A DNA stretch of 64,000 bases, from assembly GCA_030019365.1 (NCBI GenBank), contig JASEFA010000001.1, forward strand, positions 1-64,000. The letters are read 5' to 3'. The DNA comes from Bacillota bacterium (lineage in GTDB: Bacteria > Bacillota > Sulfobacillia > JACIYH01). Shown here piece after piece: positions 49,870 to 58,639 of the stretch; positions within the stretch are counted from its first letter, which is position 1, and the number at the start of each line of letters is the position of its first letter. The translations under genes were made by a program, and so were the position numbers. The notes under the pieces were generated by a model. That model made no database searches. It saw only the letters and a program-made list of their open reading frames with translations, and was not told where the DNA came from.

Positions 49870-50331
49870 TTACTTCCTGGGCTTTTCCACGTCGACGGTA
49901 AGGCGACGCGGCTTTGCCGCCGGCTGGTAGGGCACCGTGATCTCCAGGACGCCGTTGCGGTAGGCGGCCTTGATCTTCTCGGTGTCGGCCTCGGCGGGCA
50001 GGGTCAGGCACCGCTCGAACGAGCCGTAGCGCAACTCACGACGCAGCCAGTTCTCCTTTTCGACCTCCACCTGCTCCTTGCGCTCACCCCTGATGGTGAG
50101 GCGATTGTCCTCCACCGTCACCTCGACCTGCTCCGGGTCCACGCCGGGCAGTTCCGCCCTGATGAGGAGCTCTCCTTCCTTCTGGATCACGTCCAGGGCG
50201 GGCGCCCACCCGGTGGCTCGCACCGGCGCCAGGGGTTGGTCCCAGGTGCTGAAGGTCCGCCGGAACAGGTCCTCCAGGTTCCGCTGAATCTCCACCAGGT
50301 CGCGGAAGGGATCCCACCGCATCAACGACAT
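49870..50331 (-). CDS. Hsp20 small heat-shock protein
   Basis: The 153-residue chaperone has an alpha-crystallin domain (about 45-140) with IRAELPGVDPEQVEVTVEDN, the ELRYGSFERCLTLP strand and AAYRNGVLEITVPY, followed by a short tail. The N terminus SLMRWDPFRDLVEIQ is typical. ATG 50331 follows GGGAGGAGG. Confidence 0.96.
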   Translation of the reverse strand: MSLMRWDPFRDLVEIQRNLEDLFRRTFSTWDQPLAPVRATGWAPALDVIQKEGELLIRAELPGVDPEQVEVTVEDNRLTIRGERKEQVEVEKENWLRRELRYGSFERCLTLPAEADTEKIKAAYRNGVLEITVPYQPAAKPRRLTVDVEKPRK

Positions 50332-50371
50332 GCTAGATACCTCCTCCCTGAGAGGATCTTTCTTCTGATGG

Positions 50372-50400
50372 ACATTATATGCATGCTCTCCGTCTTCGTC
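50372..50400 (-). promoter_or_regulatory. Sigma-A promoter of hsp20
   Basis: On the minus strand TTGACG, 17 nt, TATAAT is nearly perfect; the start of transcription would be about 35 nt before ATG 50331. No CIRCE or CtsR repeat was seen next to it. Confidence 0.85.
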
Positions 50401-50561
50401 AAGAGATCTATATCAAGTGCGATAGGGCTCTGCTGTGGCGGAGGAAGGATTTGCGGCAGGAGCTAGCTGCTTCCAGGGCGAATACCCGGTAGGAGGTGGT
50501 GCCCTGCCCGGTAGAGCAGGCTGAGGTTCGGGTGACCAGGCCAATGCGAGGAGGGCGGGAC

Positions 50562-51704
50562 ATGAGCGTGGCAATAGTGGGCGTGGGCGCCACGCCGCTG
50601 CGGTCGCTATCTCCGTCTGCTTCCTTCCGGGAGCTGGTTTACGAGGCAGCGGTCAGGGCTTACCAAGACGCCGGCATCGCGCCCGAAGACGTGGACACCT
50701 TTGTGGCCGTATCCGAGGACTACTGGGAAGGCACGGCCATCTTCGACGAGTACGTGCCAGACCAGCTGGGGGCTGTCCTCAAGCCCGTGCACACCATCTG
50801 CGCCGACGGCATCACCGCTGTCGGGGCGGCGGTGATGCAGCTTGAGACGGGGCGGTTTCGCATCGCCGTGGTGGAGGGGCATGCCAAACCGTCCAACGTG
50901 CTCTACCCTTCCCATATCGAGGCCTTCGCCCTCGACCCCGTCTTCGTGCGTCCCCTGGGGCTGAACCCGCGCTTCGTGGCCGGGCTGGGGATGCGCCGCT
51001 TCCTGGCCGAGCGCGACTACACGGAGCTGGATTGCGCCCGGGTGGTGGCCAAGAACCGCCGGCACGCCCTGGATAACCCCTGGGCCGCCCACCCGGCCGC
51101 GGTCGAGCCGGAGGACGTGCTGGCCTCCGAGCCGGTGGCGGAGCCCCTCAAGGAACTGGACGTGTCCCCTTACGCGGACGGGGCAGTGGTGCTGGTGCTG
51201 GCCACGGAGGAGGTGGCCCGGGAACTGCGGGACGACCCCGTGTTCATCCGGGGGATCGGCTGGGCCCAGGACACGCCCGACCTCAGTCAGCGGGACTGGG
51301 GACGGGCGGTGTACTGCGAGCTGGCCGCCGCCCGGGCCTACCGCAGGGCCGGCATCCGGGACCCGGTCCGGGAGCTGGACCTGGCCGAGGTGGATGACAC
51401 CTTCTCGTACAAGGAACTCCAGCACCTGGAGGCCCTGGGGCTGGCCCGGCCGGGGGACGCGGCGGCCATGTTGCAGGAAGGTTTCTTCTCGCGGGGCGGC
51501 CAGCTGCCCGTGAACCCCTCCGGCGGCAACCTGGGCGCTGGTAACCTGCTGGATGCCTCCGGGTTGCGGCAGGTGGCGGAAGTGGTCTGGCAGTTGCGCG
51601 GCGAGGCGGGCGCCCGCCAGGTGCCGGGTGCCGAAGTGGGGCTGGCCCAGTCGTGGCGAGGCATTCCCACCGCCGCCGGTGCCGTGGCAGTCCTGGCCCG
51701 CTAG
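50562..51704 (+). CDS. Thiolase-like protein, first of pair (Cys present, His replaced)
   Basis: The 380-residue protein belongs to the SCP-x/archaeal type thiolases (VAIVGVGATPLRS at the start). The nucleophile position is Cys80 (HTICADGITAVGAA). The later GHP motif is changed: NPSGGNLGAGNLLDASG has Asn328 where the catalytic histidine usually stands. ATG 50562 follows GAGGAGGGCGGG. It is followed by a second thiolase-like gene and two DUF35 genes, which as in other DUF35-linked thiolases probably form one complex. Substrate unknown. Confidence 0.88.
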   Translation: MSVAIVGVGATPLRSLSPSASFRELVYEAAVRAYQDAGIAPEDVDTFVAVSEDYWEGTAIFDEYVPDQLGAVLKPVHTICADGITAVGAAVMQLETGRFRIAVVEGHAKPSNVLYPSHIEAFALDPVFVRPLGLNPRFVAGLGMRRFLAERDYTELDCARVVAKNRRHALDNPWAAHPAAVEPEDVLASEPVAEPLKELDVSPYADGAVVLVLATEEVARELRDDPVFIRGIGWAQDTPDLSQRDWGRAVYCELAAARAYRRAGIRDPVRELDLAEVDDTFSYKELQHLEALGLARPGDAAAMLQEGFFSRGGQLPVNPSGGNLGAGNLLDASGLRQVAEVVWQLRGEAGARQVPGAEVGLAQSWRGIPTAAGAVAVLAR

Positions 51705-51720
51705 GAGGGGGTGAGGCGCA

Positions 51721-52893
51721 ATGGGATATCAGAACAGGGTAGCAGTCGTGGGCGCCGGCCTCACCCGCTTCATGCGCCGGGCCCAGGAGACGGGTAAGGA
51801 GCTGTGCTTTGAGGCTGCCCGCATGGCCCTGGACGCGGCCGGCCTGCGCCCGCGGGACGTGGAGGCCGTGGTCATGGCCACCGCGCCCGACGTCTTCGAC
51901 GGGGTGCACATGAAGGGAGAGTACCTGGCCGACGGGGCGGGCGGGTTCCGCAAGCCCTACATGCGCTCCTTCGTGGGGGGCGGGTCAGGCGTGTTCGCCG
52001 CCATCCACGGGTGGTACCATGTGGCCTCCGGCCACTTCGACACCGTGCTGGTGGTGGCCGAGGAGAAGATGTCCTCCTGCCTGCCCCACCCGCAGGCTGC
52101 CTTCAACGGCATCTACGACCAGTTCCTGGAGCGGCCCCTGGGGGTGAACCTCCTCTGGATATTCGCCCTGGAGATGAACCGCTACATGCAGGTGCACAAG
52201 ATCCCCCAGGAGACCATCGCCCTGGTCTCGGCCAAGAACAAGAAGAACGGCCTGGACCACCCCTGCGCCCAGGACGGCATTCCCGGTGATTACACGGTGG
52301 AAGAGATCGTGGGCTCCGAGGTGATGGTGTGGCCGGTGACCCGGCTCATGGTGTCGCCGGTGACCGATGCGGCCGCTGCCATGGTCATGGTCTCCGAGCG
52401 GGTGGCCAAGCGTATCACCGACAAGCCGGTGTGGGTCAAGGGAGTGGGGTGGCACCTGGATTCTTCCTACTGGACGAACCGCGACCTTTACTATCCCAAG
52501 TACGTGGAGTACGCCGCCCGCATGGCCTACGACATGGCCGGGATCACGGATCCCAGGCGGGAGATCGACGTGGTGGAGGCCTACGACCCCTTCGCATACA
52601 AGGAGCTGCACCACATGGAGGGGTTGCTCCTCTGTGACAAGGGCGAGGCACCCCGCCTGCTCGACAAAGGCGTCACGCAGCGCAACGGCGAGCTGCCGGT
52701 GTGTCCCTCGGGCGGCCTGCTGGGGGTGGGCAACCCCATCGCCGCCGCCGGCTTGATGAAGGTGGCGGAGATATTCTGGCAGCTGCGGGGCGAGGCGGGG
52801 GCACGACAGGTCTCCCGGCCCGTGCGCACCGGGCTGGCTCAGGCCTGGGGTGACCTCATGCAGGTGGGCACCGTGGTGGTACTGGGGGTGTGA
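51721..52893 (+). CDS. Thiolase-like protein, second of pair (catalytic Cys and His both lost)
   Basis: The 390-residue paralogue keeps the fold (VAVVGAGLTRFMRRAQETGK at the start, VVAEEKMSSCL) but the nucleophile region reads MRSFVGGGSGVFAA, with no cysteine (Phe84 aligns with Cys80 of its partner). The later motif is CPSGGLLGVGNPIAAAG, again Asn for His. ATG 51721 follows GGAGGGGGTGAGG. It is likely a structural or substrate-binding subunit of a heteromeric enzyme with its neighbour. Confidence 0.87.
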   Translation: MGYQNRVAVVGAGLTRFMRRAQETGKELCFEAARMALDAAGLRPRDVEAVVMATAPDVFDGVHMKGEYLADGAGGFRKPYMRSFVGGGSGVFAAIHGWYHVASGHFDTVLVVAEEKMSSCLPHPQAAFNGIYDQFLERPLGVNLLWIFALEMNRYMQVHKIPQETIALVSAKNKKNGLDHPCAQDGIPGDYTVEEIVGSEVMVWPVTRLMVSPVTDAAAAMVMVSERVAKRITDKPVWVKGVGWHLDSSYWTNRDLYYPKYVEYAARMAYDMAGITDPRREIDVVEAYDPFAYKELHHMEGLLLCDKGEAPRLLDKGVTQRNGELPVCPSGGLLGVGNPIAAAGLMKVAEIFWQLRGEAGARQVSRPVRTGLAQAWGDLMQVGTVVVLGV

Positions 52894-52895
52894 AG

Positions 52896-53435
52896 ATGAG
52901 CGTGCATATACACGACTATCCCGGAGTCCCCCTCAAAGACCGCGACATCGGGGATGGAAGGGTGCTCACCACCGAGTGGCACGTCAAGGCCCAGTACGCC
53001 TGGGACACCGGCGCGGCCCTCAGCAAGTTCTTCCGCGGTCTCAAGGAAGGGAAAATTTACGGGCGCTGGTGCCCCGGCTGCGACCGAGTAATGGTGCCGC
53101 CCCGCATGTTCTGCGAGTGGTGCTTCCGCCCCACCGTGCGCTGGGTGGAGGTGGGCGACACCGGGCGGGTGAACACCTTCTCGGTGTCGTACGTGAACTG
53201 GGATGCCAGCCGCTCCGCCGTGCCGCGCGTGCCGGCGGTGGTCGAGCTGGACGGGGCCAGCCCGGGGATGGGCATCATGCACCTCCTGGGCGGGGTGGGT
53301 GATACCCTGGAGGAGATCCTGGGCCGGGTCAAGGTGGGCATGCCCGTGCAGGCGGTGTGGAAGCCGCCGGCCGAGCGGCAGGGGGCCATCACCGATATCC
53401 TGTACTTCGCGCCGCGGCCGGGAGGTGAGGAGTGA
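52896..53435 (+). CDS. DUF35 zinc-ribbon/OB-fold protein, first of pair
   Basis: The 179-residue protein has an N-terminal rubredoxin-like zinc ribbon (CPGC and CEWC, about residues 57-76) and a C-terminal OB-fold. Such proteins bind acyl-CoA and bridge to thiolases in archaeal HMG-CoA synthesis and in BbsAB of toluene degradation. ATG 52896 lies 3 nt after the thiolase stop; GTG 52890 would overlap it. It shares CPxC-R---PPRM-C with the next gene. Confidence 0.92.
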   Translation: MSVHIHDYPGVPLKDRDIGDGRVLTTEWHVKAQYAWDTGAALSKFFRGLKEGKIYGRWCPGCDRVMVPPRMFCEWCFRPTVRWVEVGDTGRVNTFSVSYVNWDASRSAVPRVPAVVELDGASPGMGIMHLLGGVGDTLEEILGRVKVGMPVQAVWKPPAERQGAITDILYFAPRPGGEE

Positions 53436-53911
53436 TGGCCGGCCTGGAGAAGCCGTCCCGCAGGCAGGACGCGCCGCCCCTCTACGGCGACCAGGGGGTG
53501 TGGCACCAGTATACGTACGGTATCGCGGGGGAGAAGTTCTTCCGCGGCCTAATCGACCAGAAGCTGCTGGCCGCAAGCTGCCCGGAGTGCGGGCGCCGCT
53601 ACCTCCCCCCCCGGATGTACTGCGCCGAGTGCTTCCGCCGGACGGAAGAGTGGGTGGAGGTGAAGCCGCCCGGGGTGGTGCAGAGCTTCACCGTGCTGCA
53701 CCGGGACCTGGAGGATGCCCCCCTGACCGAGCCGCAGGTGGTGGCGTTCATCTCCTTCCCCGGTACCTGCGGGGGCATCATCCACCTGCTGCGCGAGGTG
53801 CCCCGCGACGAGATCTGTATCGGCCTCCTGGTGGAGCCGGTGTTCGCCGGCGAACGAAAGGGGAACTGGCAGGACATCCGCTACTTCCGCCCTGCCCGCT
53901 CTTCCCGCTAA
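53435..53911 (+). CDS. DUF35 zinc-ribbon/OB-fold protein, second of pair
   Basis: The 158-residue paralogue has cysteines CPECGRRYLPPRMYCAEC and an OB-fold tail. ATG 53435 shares one base with the preceding stop (TGATG), with GGAGGTGAGG upstream. Two thiolases plus two DUF35 proteins in one operon suggest matched pairs assembling as a larger complex. A 132-bp gap with a 7-bp hairpin (53958-53977) follows. Confidence 0.92.
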   Translation: MAGLEKPSRRQDAPPLYGDQGVWHQYTYGIAGEKFFRGLIDQKLLAASCPECGRRYLPPRMYCAECFRRTEEWVEVKPPGVVQSFTVLHRDLEDAPLTEPQVVAFISFPGTCGGIIHLLREVPRDEICIGLLVEPVFAGERKGNWQDIRYFRPARSSR

Positions 53912-54043
53912 CCAGCCCTTCGCTCCGGTGGGCGTCTGTCCAGGCAGTCGCGCAGTCCCACCGGGCGGGTCCGGTGGAAAGGCATAAACTGCCCCCGCTG
54001 GGAGCATCCTCAGCACAGAGATACTCCCCACGGGGGTGATGGA

Positions 54044-54487
54044 GTGGGAAGCAGAATTGGAGCAGGGGTCCTCGGGGGGTTGCTGGGGACCGTCGTCATG
54101 CTGATCGTGTTCTCGGCGGCGTTTTACCTGGGGGCCATTGCTCTCAACTATCCCGCGTCCCTGGGAGGCTGGATCATCCCCCACGCGGGCACGATGGCCA
54201 GGTTCTGGGTAGGAGTGGGCCTGGCCGTGGCCATCGGGGTGGTCCTGGGCCTGCTGTTCGGGGTCATATTCCCGGCCCGGGCTGCCACCTCGGTGGGAAT
54301 ACTGTACGGAGCGGTGTGGTGGCTGATCGCCGGCCTGGTGCTCTCGGCGTTCGGGGTGATGAGTGCCTTCTGGCGCCTGGGCCCGGCCGTGGTCGCCATA
54401 TCCCTGGTGGGCTACATGATCTACGGTGGGCTCACCGGCTATCTCGTGGAACTCACCGCCCGGCGCCGGGTGGGTGCCGCTACCTGA
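54044..54487 (+). CDS. Membrane protein of unknown function (four helices)
   Basis: The 147-residue protein is almost wholly hydrophobic with four to five membrane segments and small glycine motifs (GVGLAVAIGVVLGLLFGV). No family was recognised. GTG 54044 is preceded by GGGGGTGATG. It is convergent with the PgpA-like gene. Confidence 0.65.
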   Translation: MGSRIGAGVLGGLLGTVVMLIVFSAAFYLGAIALNYPASLGGWIIPHAGTMARFWVGVGLAVAIGVVLGLLFGVIFPARAATSVGILYGAVWWLIAGLVLSAFGVMSAFWRLGPAVVAISLVGYMIYGGLTGYLVELTARRRVGAAT

Positions 54488-54573
54488 GCGGCGGGTGGGT
54501 GCGGCCGACTGATCATCCGGCCGGGGTGCGGAGGATTTCCGCAAGGGGAAGCCGGCCGTCCGGAGGAGCGCGA

Positions 54574-55080
54574 TCAAGGGGACGGTCCCCGCCGGTGGGC
54601 GATGCGGGCGGCTGCTGCTGCCACCAGGGCGGAGATGAGATCATCCAGGAACGTGTTCACCTGGCCCACCCGGCGGTCGGCCCCGCCAATGGGCCCGGGC
54701 TTCACCTTGTCCAGGTAACCGAAGTTGGTGAGGCCGATGCTGCCGTACACGTTGACGATGGAAAGGGGTAGGATCTCGTCTATCCCGTAGAGAGGGTCGT
54801 CCCTCCGGACCATGCTCCCCAGGGGCTCGGGAAGCAAGTCCTTTTCCGCCAGCATGTCCAGGGCCAGGCCGGTGAGCACCGCGTTCTGGACCTCCCGTTT
54901 GTCCAGCACGTGCCACAGGGAATCCTCGCACTCGTCCAGGGTGAGGTCGGGCGCATACGGCCTCTGCAGATCCAGGACCACCTGGGCCAGGGCGGGGATA
55001 CTCACCCCCCGCCGGGCCAGCAGGGCGGCCACCACCTGCCGCGCGGGTAGGGAAGCCGGTTGGGGCTGAGATACTGCCAC
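54574..55080 (-). CDS. Phosphatidylglycerophosphatase A-related protein (YutG-like)
   Basis: The 168-residue protein matches the Firmicute YutG branch of the PgpA family: RRGVSIPALAQVVLDLQRPY, LDKREVQNAVLTGLALDMLA, YGIDEILPLSIVNVYGSIGL, TNFGYLDKVKPG and TFLDDLISALVAAAAARIAH. GTG 55080 has GAGGAG upstream; the open frame continues to 55290 without family similarity. The role is phosphatidylglycerol synthesis or a related phosphatase. Confidence 0.9.
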   Translation of the reverse strand: MAVSQPQPASLPARQVVAALLARRGVSIPALAQVVLDLQRPYAPDLTLDECEDSLWHVLDKREVQNAVLTGLALDMLAEKDLLPEPLGSMVRRDDPLYGIDEILPLSIVNVYGSIGLTNFGYLDKVKPGPIGGADRRVGQVNTFLDDLISALVAAAAARIAHRRGPSP

Positions 55081-55261
55081 GTTCGCACACTCCTCGGGCG
55101 AGCATTCGTCACGGGAGAGCCTCTTACCTCTTGGTAGGACCTGTGCGGGAGCAAAAGGCCGGCGCCCCCGGGAACGGGGACCCGGCCGGGCGGGACAGAT
55201 GCTTACCACGCCTTTCCTGCGCAGCATAGTCCTCTTTCCTTCCAAAGCAGAGGCCAGGGTG

Positions 55262-55276
55262 AGGTTAACATAACCT
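55262..55276. repeat. Palindrome in the divergent gap before the LmbE-like gene
   Basis: AGGTTA-ACA-TAACCT is a perfect 6-bp inverted repeat, operator-like, 19 nt upstream of a terminator hairpin. Confidence 0.5.
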
Positions 55277-55294
55277 TGAGGGCGACGCAAACGA

Positions 55295-55321
55295 AATTCC
55301 TGCCCGAGCAGGAATTCTTTT
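55295..55321 (+). terminator. Orphan intrinsic terminator upstream of the LmbE-like gene
   Basis: AATTCCTGC-CCGA-GCAGGAATT (9-bp perfect stem, 4-nt loop) is followed by CTTTTT. It points to the plus strand, yet the nearest upstream plus-strand gene ends 800 bp away and the intervening gene is on the other strand. It may end a small leader RNA. Confidence 0.82.
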
Positions 55322-55382
55322 TCCGCTCGCGAAGCCGTGATAGGGCTTCCCCCGGTTGATGGGGGGAGGGCATGCGGGAAAG

Positions 55383-56123
55383 ATGGGGGATGGGAAGGTG
55401 CCGGGACGTACGATAGTGGTGGTGCAGGCCCACCAGGACGACGCCGACTTTTACTGCGGCGGCAGCGTGGCCAGGTGGTGCCGTCAGGGTGATCGGGTCC
55501 TGTATGTGACCGTGACCGATGGCAGCAAGGGTACTCTTGACCCGGAGCAGGACCCTGCCGCTCTGGCTGCCACCCGGCGGGAGGAGCAGCAGCGGGCGGC
55601 CGAGGTGCTGGGCGTGGCGGAGTGTGTGTTCCTGGGTCATCCCGACGGCGACCTGGTTCCCGACCTGGCCCTGCGCGAGAAGCTGGTCGCCATCTTCCGC
55701 CGCCACCGCCCGGACCTGCTGGTGACCCATGATCCCTCCTGGAAGAGCTACCTCCTTCACCCCGACCACCGGGCCACAGGGGAGATGGCCATGTATGCCG
55801 CCCTGGCGGCGGCGATGCCCCTGTTTCACCGCGAGCATCTGGACCAGGGGCTGGTGGCCCACGAGATACCGGAAGCCCTCCTCTTTCACTCGCCCGATCC
55901 CGACTACATGGAAGACGTCAGCGATTACGTGGGGATAAAGGTCAAGGCGCTGATGTGTCACCGGAGCCAGTTCTACCTGCTGGGACAGGCCGAGGCGGCC
56001 CTGGGGATTTCGCTTGACCAGTTGCAGGCTGTGTTCCAGAGGGGGCCGGAGAACCTCCCCGTGGGAGTGGTCAAAGAGAGGTTCAAGCGGGTGCCCATGA
56101 GCGCGGGCGGCCCCGCCCTCTGA
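55383..56123 (+). CDS. LmbE/PIG-L family N-deacetylase
   Basis: The 246-residue protein has the zinc motif variant AHQDDADFYCGG (usual form AHPDDE) and the second histidine motif LHPDHRATGEMAM. Family enzymes deacetylate GlcNAc-linked substrates, including bacillithiol precursors. ATG 55383 is used; GTG 55398 is another option. It lies downstream of an orphan terminator that could attenuate it. Confidence 0.9.
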   Translation: MGDGKVPGRTIVVVQAHQDDADFYCGGSVARWCRQGDRVLYVTVTDGSKGTLDPEQDPAALAATRREEQQRAAEVLGVAECVFLGHPDGDLVPDLALREKLVAIFRRHRPDLLVTHDPSWKSYLLHPDHRATGEMAMYAALAAAMPLFHREHLDQGLVAHEIPEALLFHSPDPDYMEDVSDYVGIKVKALMCHRSQFYLLGQAEAALGISLDQLQAVFQRGPENLPVGVVKERFKRVPMSAGGPAL

Positions 56124-56200
56124 GCGGCTTCGGCCGGGCCGCTTCGCGCCTGTCATGGGGGCACCGCGCCGCGGCTCCGGCCGCGCGCGGGATGGTCACC

Positions 56201-57292
56201 TCAACCCGAGTGGTGCGGCAGAAGGGCCACGGTGGCGCGCGCGTTTTCCCACGCCAGGTTGCGGAAGCTTACGGTCTTCTCCTGCACGTGCCGGTGGAGG
56301 TCCCCGTCGGCGAGCACCCGCCGGGAGGTCTCCACCAATCTGTCCCCGTGCAGGTCTGAAGGAGTGCCCGCCTGCGGGCATCCCAGCTCGGCCAGGAAGC
56401 TATCCACCTTGGGATCGTAGCTGATTCCCACCACCGGTACCCCCGCTGCGGCGGCAAAGACGAGCGCGTGCAGGCGCATGCCGATCACCAGGTCGAGGTG
56501 ACCCATCAGCCCCAGCAGCTCGCGGGGCCCATAGCGCGCGGCCAGGACCCGCGCGGGCTCCTCCATGGCGGCGCGGATCTCCTCTATGGCGGCAGTGTCC
56601 TGGGGGTGCTGCATGGGGATGAATACCACCGAGGCACCCTCTGCGGCCAGGCGGTCGAGGGATGCGCCCATCTCGGTGACGAAGCCCGGTGAGGCCGGCC
56701 ACGAGCGGGGGGCAACCCCCACCCGGGGACGGGGCAGGCTGTCCCACCCCTCGGCCTTCAACGTCCGGGACAGGTCACCCTCAGGTGTGGGAGACAGGAG
56801 GAAAGCGGGGTCGGCGGTGAGCAGGGGGGCGCGCGCACCGAGGCGGAGGGCTTCCTGCCAGGAGTGCCGATCCCGCAGGCTGACCAGGCGGGCGCGGCGG
56901 AGCAGGGCCGCCGTCACCGTGCGACCCAGGCGGGAACGGATGGGTCCCAGGCCGTTGGCGTAGACCACCACCGGTTTGCCCAGGGCCAGGGCCAGGGCGA
57001 ATACGGCCTGGTAGTATAGCAGGGAGCGGAAGCTGGTGACGTCCTGCAGCAGGCTGCCCCCGCCGAAGACCAGCAGGTGGCAGCGGGCCAGGGCCCCCAG
57101 CAGGGCGGGAGGAGAGAACCGGTCAACGGTATCGACACCGAGGCGGGCGCGGGTGCGGGCCGGCTGACCCGAGAGGACGGTGAGGTGGACGTCGGGCGCC
57201 AGGGTACGGAAGGCGTACACCACGGCCTCGGCAATGGCCTCGTCGCCGGCATTGTCGTATCCATAGTACCCCGCTATCACTACCCGGTCCAA
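56201..57292 (-). CDS. csaB: Polysaccharide pyruvyl transferase CsaB
   Basis: The 363-residue enzyme begins RVVIAGYYGYDNAGDEAIAE, the CsaB hallmark, with LLVFGGGSLLQDVTS and IGMRLHALVFAAAAGVPVVG later. It adds pyruvate ketals to a secondary cell-wall polymer that anchors SLH-domain S-layer proteins. TTG 57292 follows GGTGGGA. It lies downstream of a glycosyltransferase gene on the same strand, 76 nt apart. Confidence 0.95.
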   Translation of the reverse strand: MDRVVIAGYYGYDNAGDEAIAEAVVYAFRTLAPDVHLTVLSGQPARTRARLGVDTVDRFSPPALLGALARCHLLVFGGGSLLQDVTSFRSLLYYQAVFALALALGKPVVVYANGLGPIRSRLGRTVTAALLRRARLVSLRDRHSWQEALRLGARAPLLTADPAFLLSPTPEGDLSRTLKAEGWDSLPRPRVGVAPRSWPASPGFVTEMGASLDRLAAEGASVVFIPMQHPQDTAAIEEIRAAMEEPARVLAARYGPRELLGLMGHLDLVIGMRLHALVFAAAAGVPVVGISYDPKVDSFLAELGCPQAGTPSDLHGDRLVETSRRVLADGDLHRHVQEKTVSFRNLAWENARATVALLPHHSG

Positions 57293-57368
57293 GTTCCCAC
57301 CTGCACAATCCCCGGTCCAGGCTCCCACCGGCGTATCCCCGGGTGAGTATGGTGCTGTCGGCCCCCGC

Positions 57369-58517
57369 TTACGTCCTCCGGGTCCGCACCGCCCGAAGGT
57401 ATGTCTCTTCGACGCGGGTGGACACCGCCGCCAGGGAATACCTGGATTCCACCAGGGCGCGTCCTTCCCGACCCAGGCGCGCTGCCAGTTCGGCATTCTC
57501 AAGTACCGACCTTACCCCCCGCACTACGGTGGTCAGGGGGTCGAGGTGTCCGTACCCGCGGGCGCAGAAGTTGGTGGCCACCAGGTCTTCGCAGGCCGCT
57601 GGCTCGGCCAGCCCTGCTACCTCCGCCAGGCCGCGCGCCCTTTCGCTTCCCTGGCCGCCCACGATGATCACCGGGCGGGCGCAGGCCATGGCTTCCAGGG
57701 CCACCCGGCCACTGCCCAGTACCAGGGCGGCCAGGCTGTACCAGCGGGGCATCTCCTCCTGGCGCCCCATCCACCTCACTGCCGGCCGGCCCACCTCCCG
57801 GTTCACCCGGTCCATCTCGGCGAGAACGCGCTCCCGCTCGGGACCGTCGCCCAGGACCAGGAGGGATAGGCGGGGGTCGGCGAGGAACGCAGGGGCAGCC
57901 CTGAGGACGGTGAGGGTTCCTGCCACCACGTCTCGTTCCAGGCGGCCGGCGTGCAGGATGGCGATGTCGCCGGGAGAAAGGCCGGCCCGGAGACGCACGG
58001 GGGAGGGGTCCAGGTCGGGTCGAAAGGCGGATACGTCTATGCCGTTAGGGATTACCAGCACGCGCCCGGGGTCCACCCGAAACCGCTGGCAGATATACCG
58101 GCGCACGTCCTCGCTTACCGCGATGGTCAGGTCACCGGCCCGGGTGACGAGGGACCAGGGGAAACCGGCTGCGTAGATGCCGTGATAGGTGGTGACCAGG
58201 GGCACCGGGCCCCGGACCAGGTCGCACAGGAAGGCGGGGATGCGGGCGTGGGCGTGCACCACGTCGGGAGGGAAACGATCCATGAGGCGCCGCAGGCCCC
58301 GCGCTCCCCTGAGGAGGTGGAGGGGATGCCGTGAGCGAAGGGGAACCAGCTCGTGGGGCACGCCGGCTTGCCCGAGCCGGTCCACCAGGCTGCCCCCGGC
58401 CGATGCCACCACCACCTGGTGTCCGCGTTCCCTGAGGGCTGCGGCCAGGGAAACCACGTGGGTTTCCGCCCCGCCCAGCTCCAGAGCCATGGTGGTGAGG
58501 AGTATGCGCACCGGCAT
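57369..58517 (-). CDS. Glycosyltransferase family 4
   Basis: The 382-residue GT-B enzyme has LELGGAETHVVSLAAALRER at the N terminus, VVHAHARIPAFL, VIPNGIDVSAFRP and the donor-site glutamate in GSGRVALEAMACARPVI. ATG 58517 is preferred over ATG 58529. With csaB downstream it probably works on a cell-wall polymer. A TATACT hexamer lies just upstream at 58548-58553 on the minus strand, without a good -35. Confidence 0.92.
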   Translation of the reverse strand: MPVRILLTTMALELGGAETHVVSLAAALRERGHQVVVASAGGSLVDRLGQAGVPHELVPLRSRHPLHLLRGARGLRRLMDRFPPDVVHAHARIPAFLCDLVRGPVPLVTTYHGIYAAGFPWSLVTRAGDLTIAVSEDVRRYICQRFRVDPGRVLVIPNGIDVSAFRPDLDPSPVRLRAGLSPGDIAILHAGRLERDVVAGTLTVLRAAPAFLADPRLSLLVLGDGPERERVLAEMDRVNREVGRPAVRWMGRQEEMPRWYSLAALVLGSGRVALEAMACARPVIIVGGQGSERARGLAEVAGLAEPAACEDLVATNFCARGYGHLDPLTTVVRGVRSVLENAELAARLGREGRALVESRYSLAAVSTRVEETYLRAVRTRRT

Positions 58518-58639
58518 CACCGCCGCCATAGTGAAAGGCCCGGTCCAGTATAACACAGCAGGCCCCGGCGCTGGGGAATCCGGGGCCCGCAGTCAGGGAA
58601 TAGGTTCGGGGTTGACCGCCCGATACGGGATGGCATCAA

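Noticed and set aside
58561-58587. Hairpin GGCCCCGG/CCGGGGCC between DoxX and glycosyltransferase genes as a terminator
   Set aside because: No T run in either direction and the stem is a short GC palindrome expected by chance in this composition.
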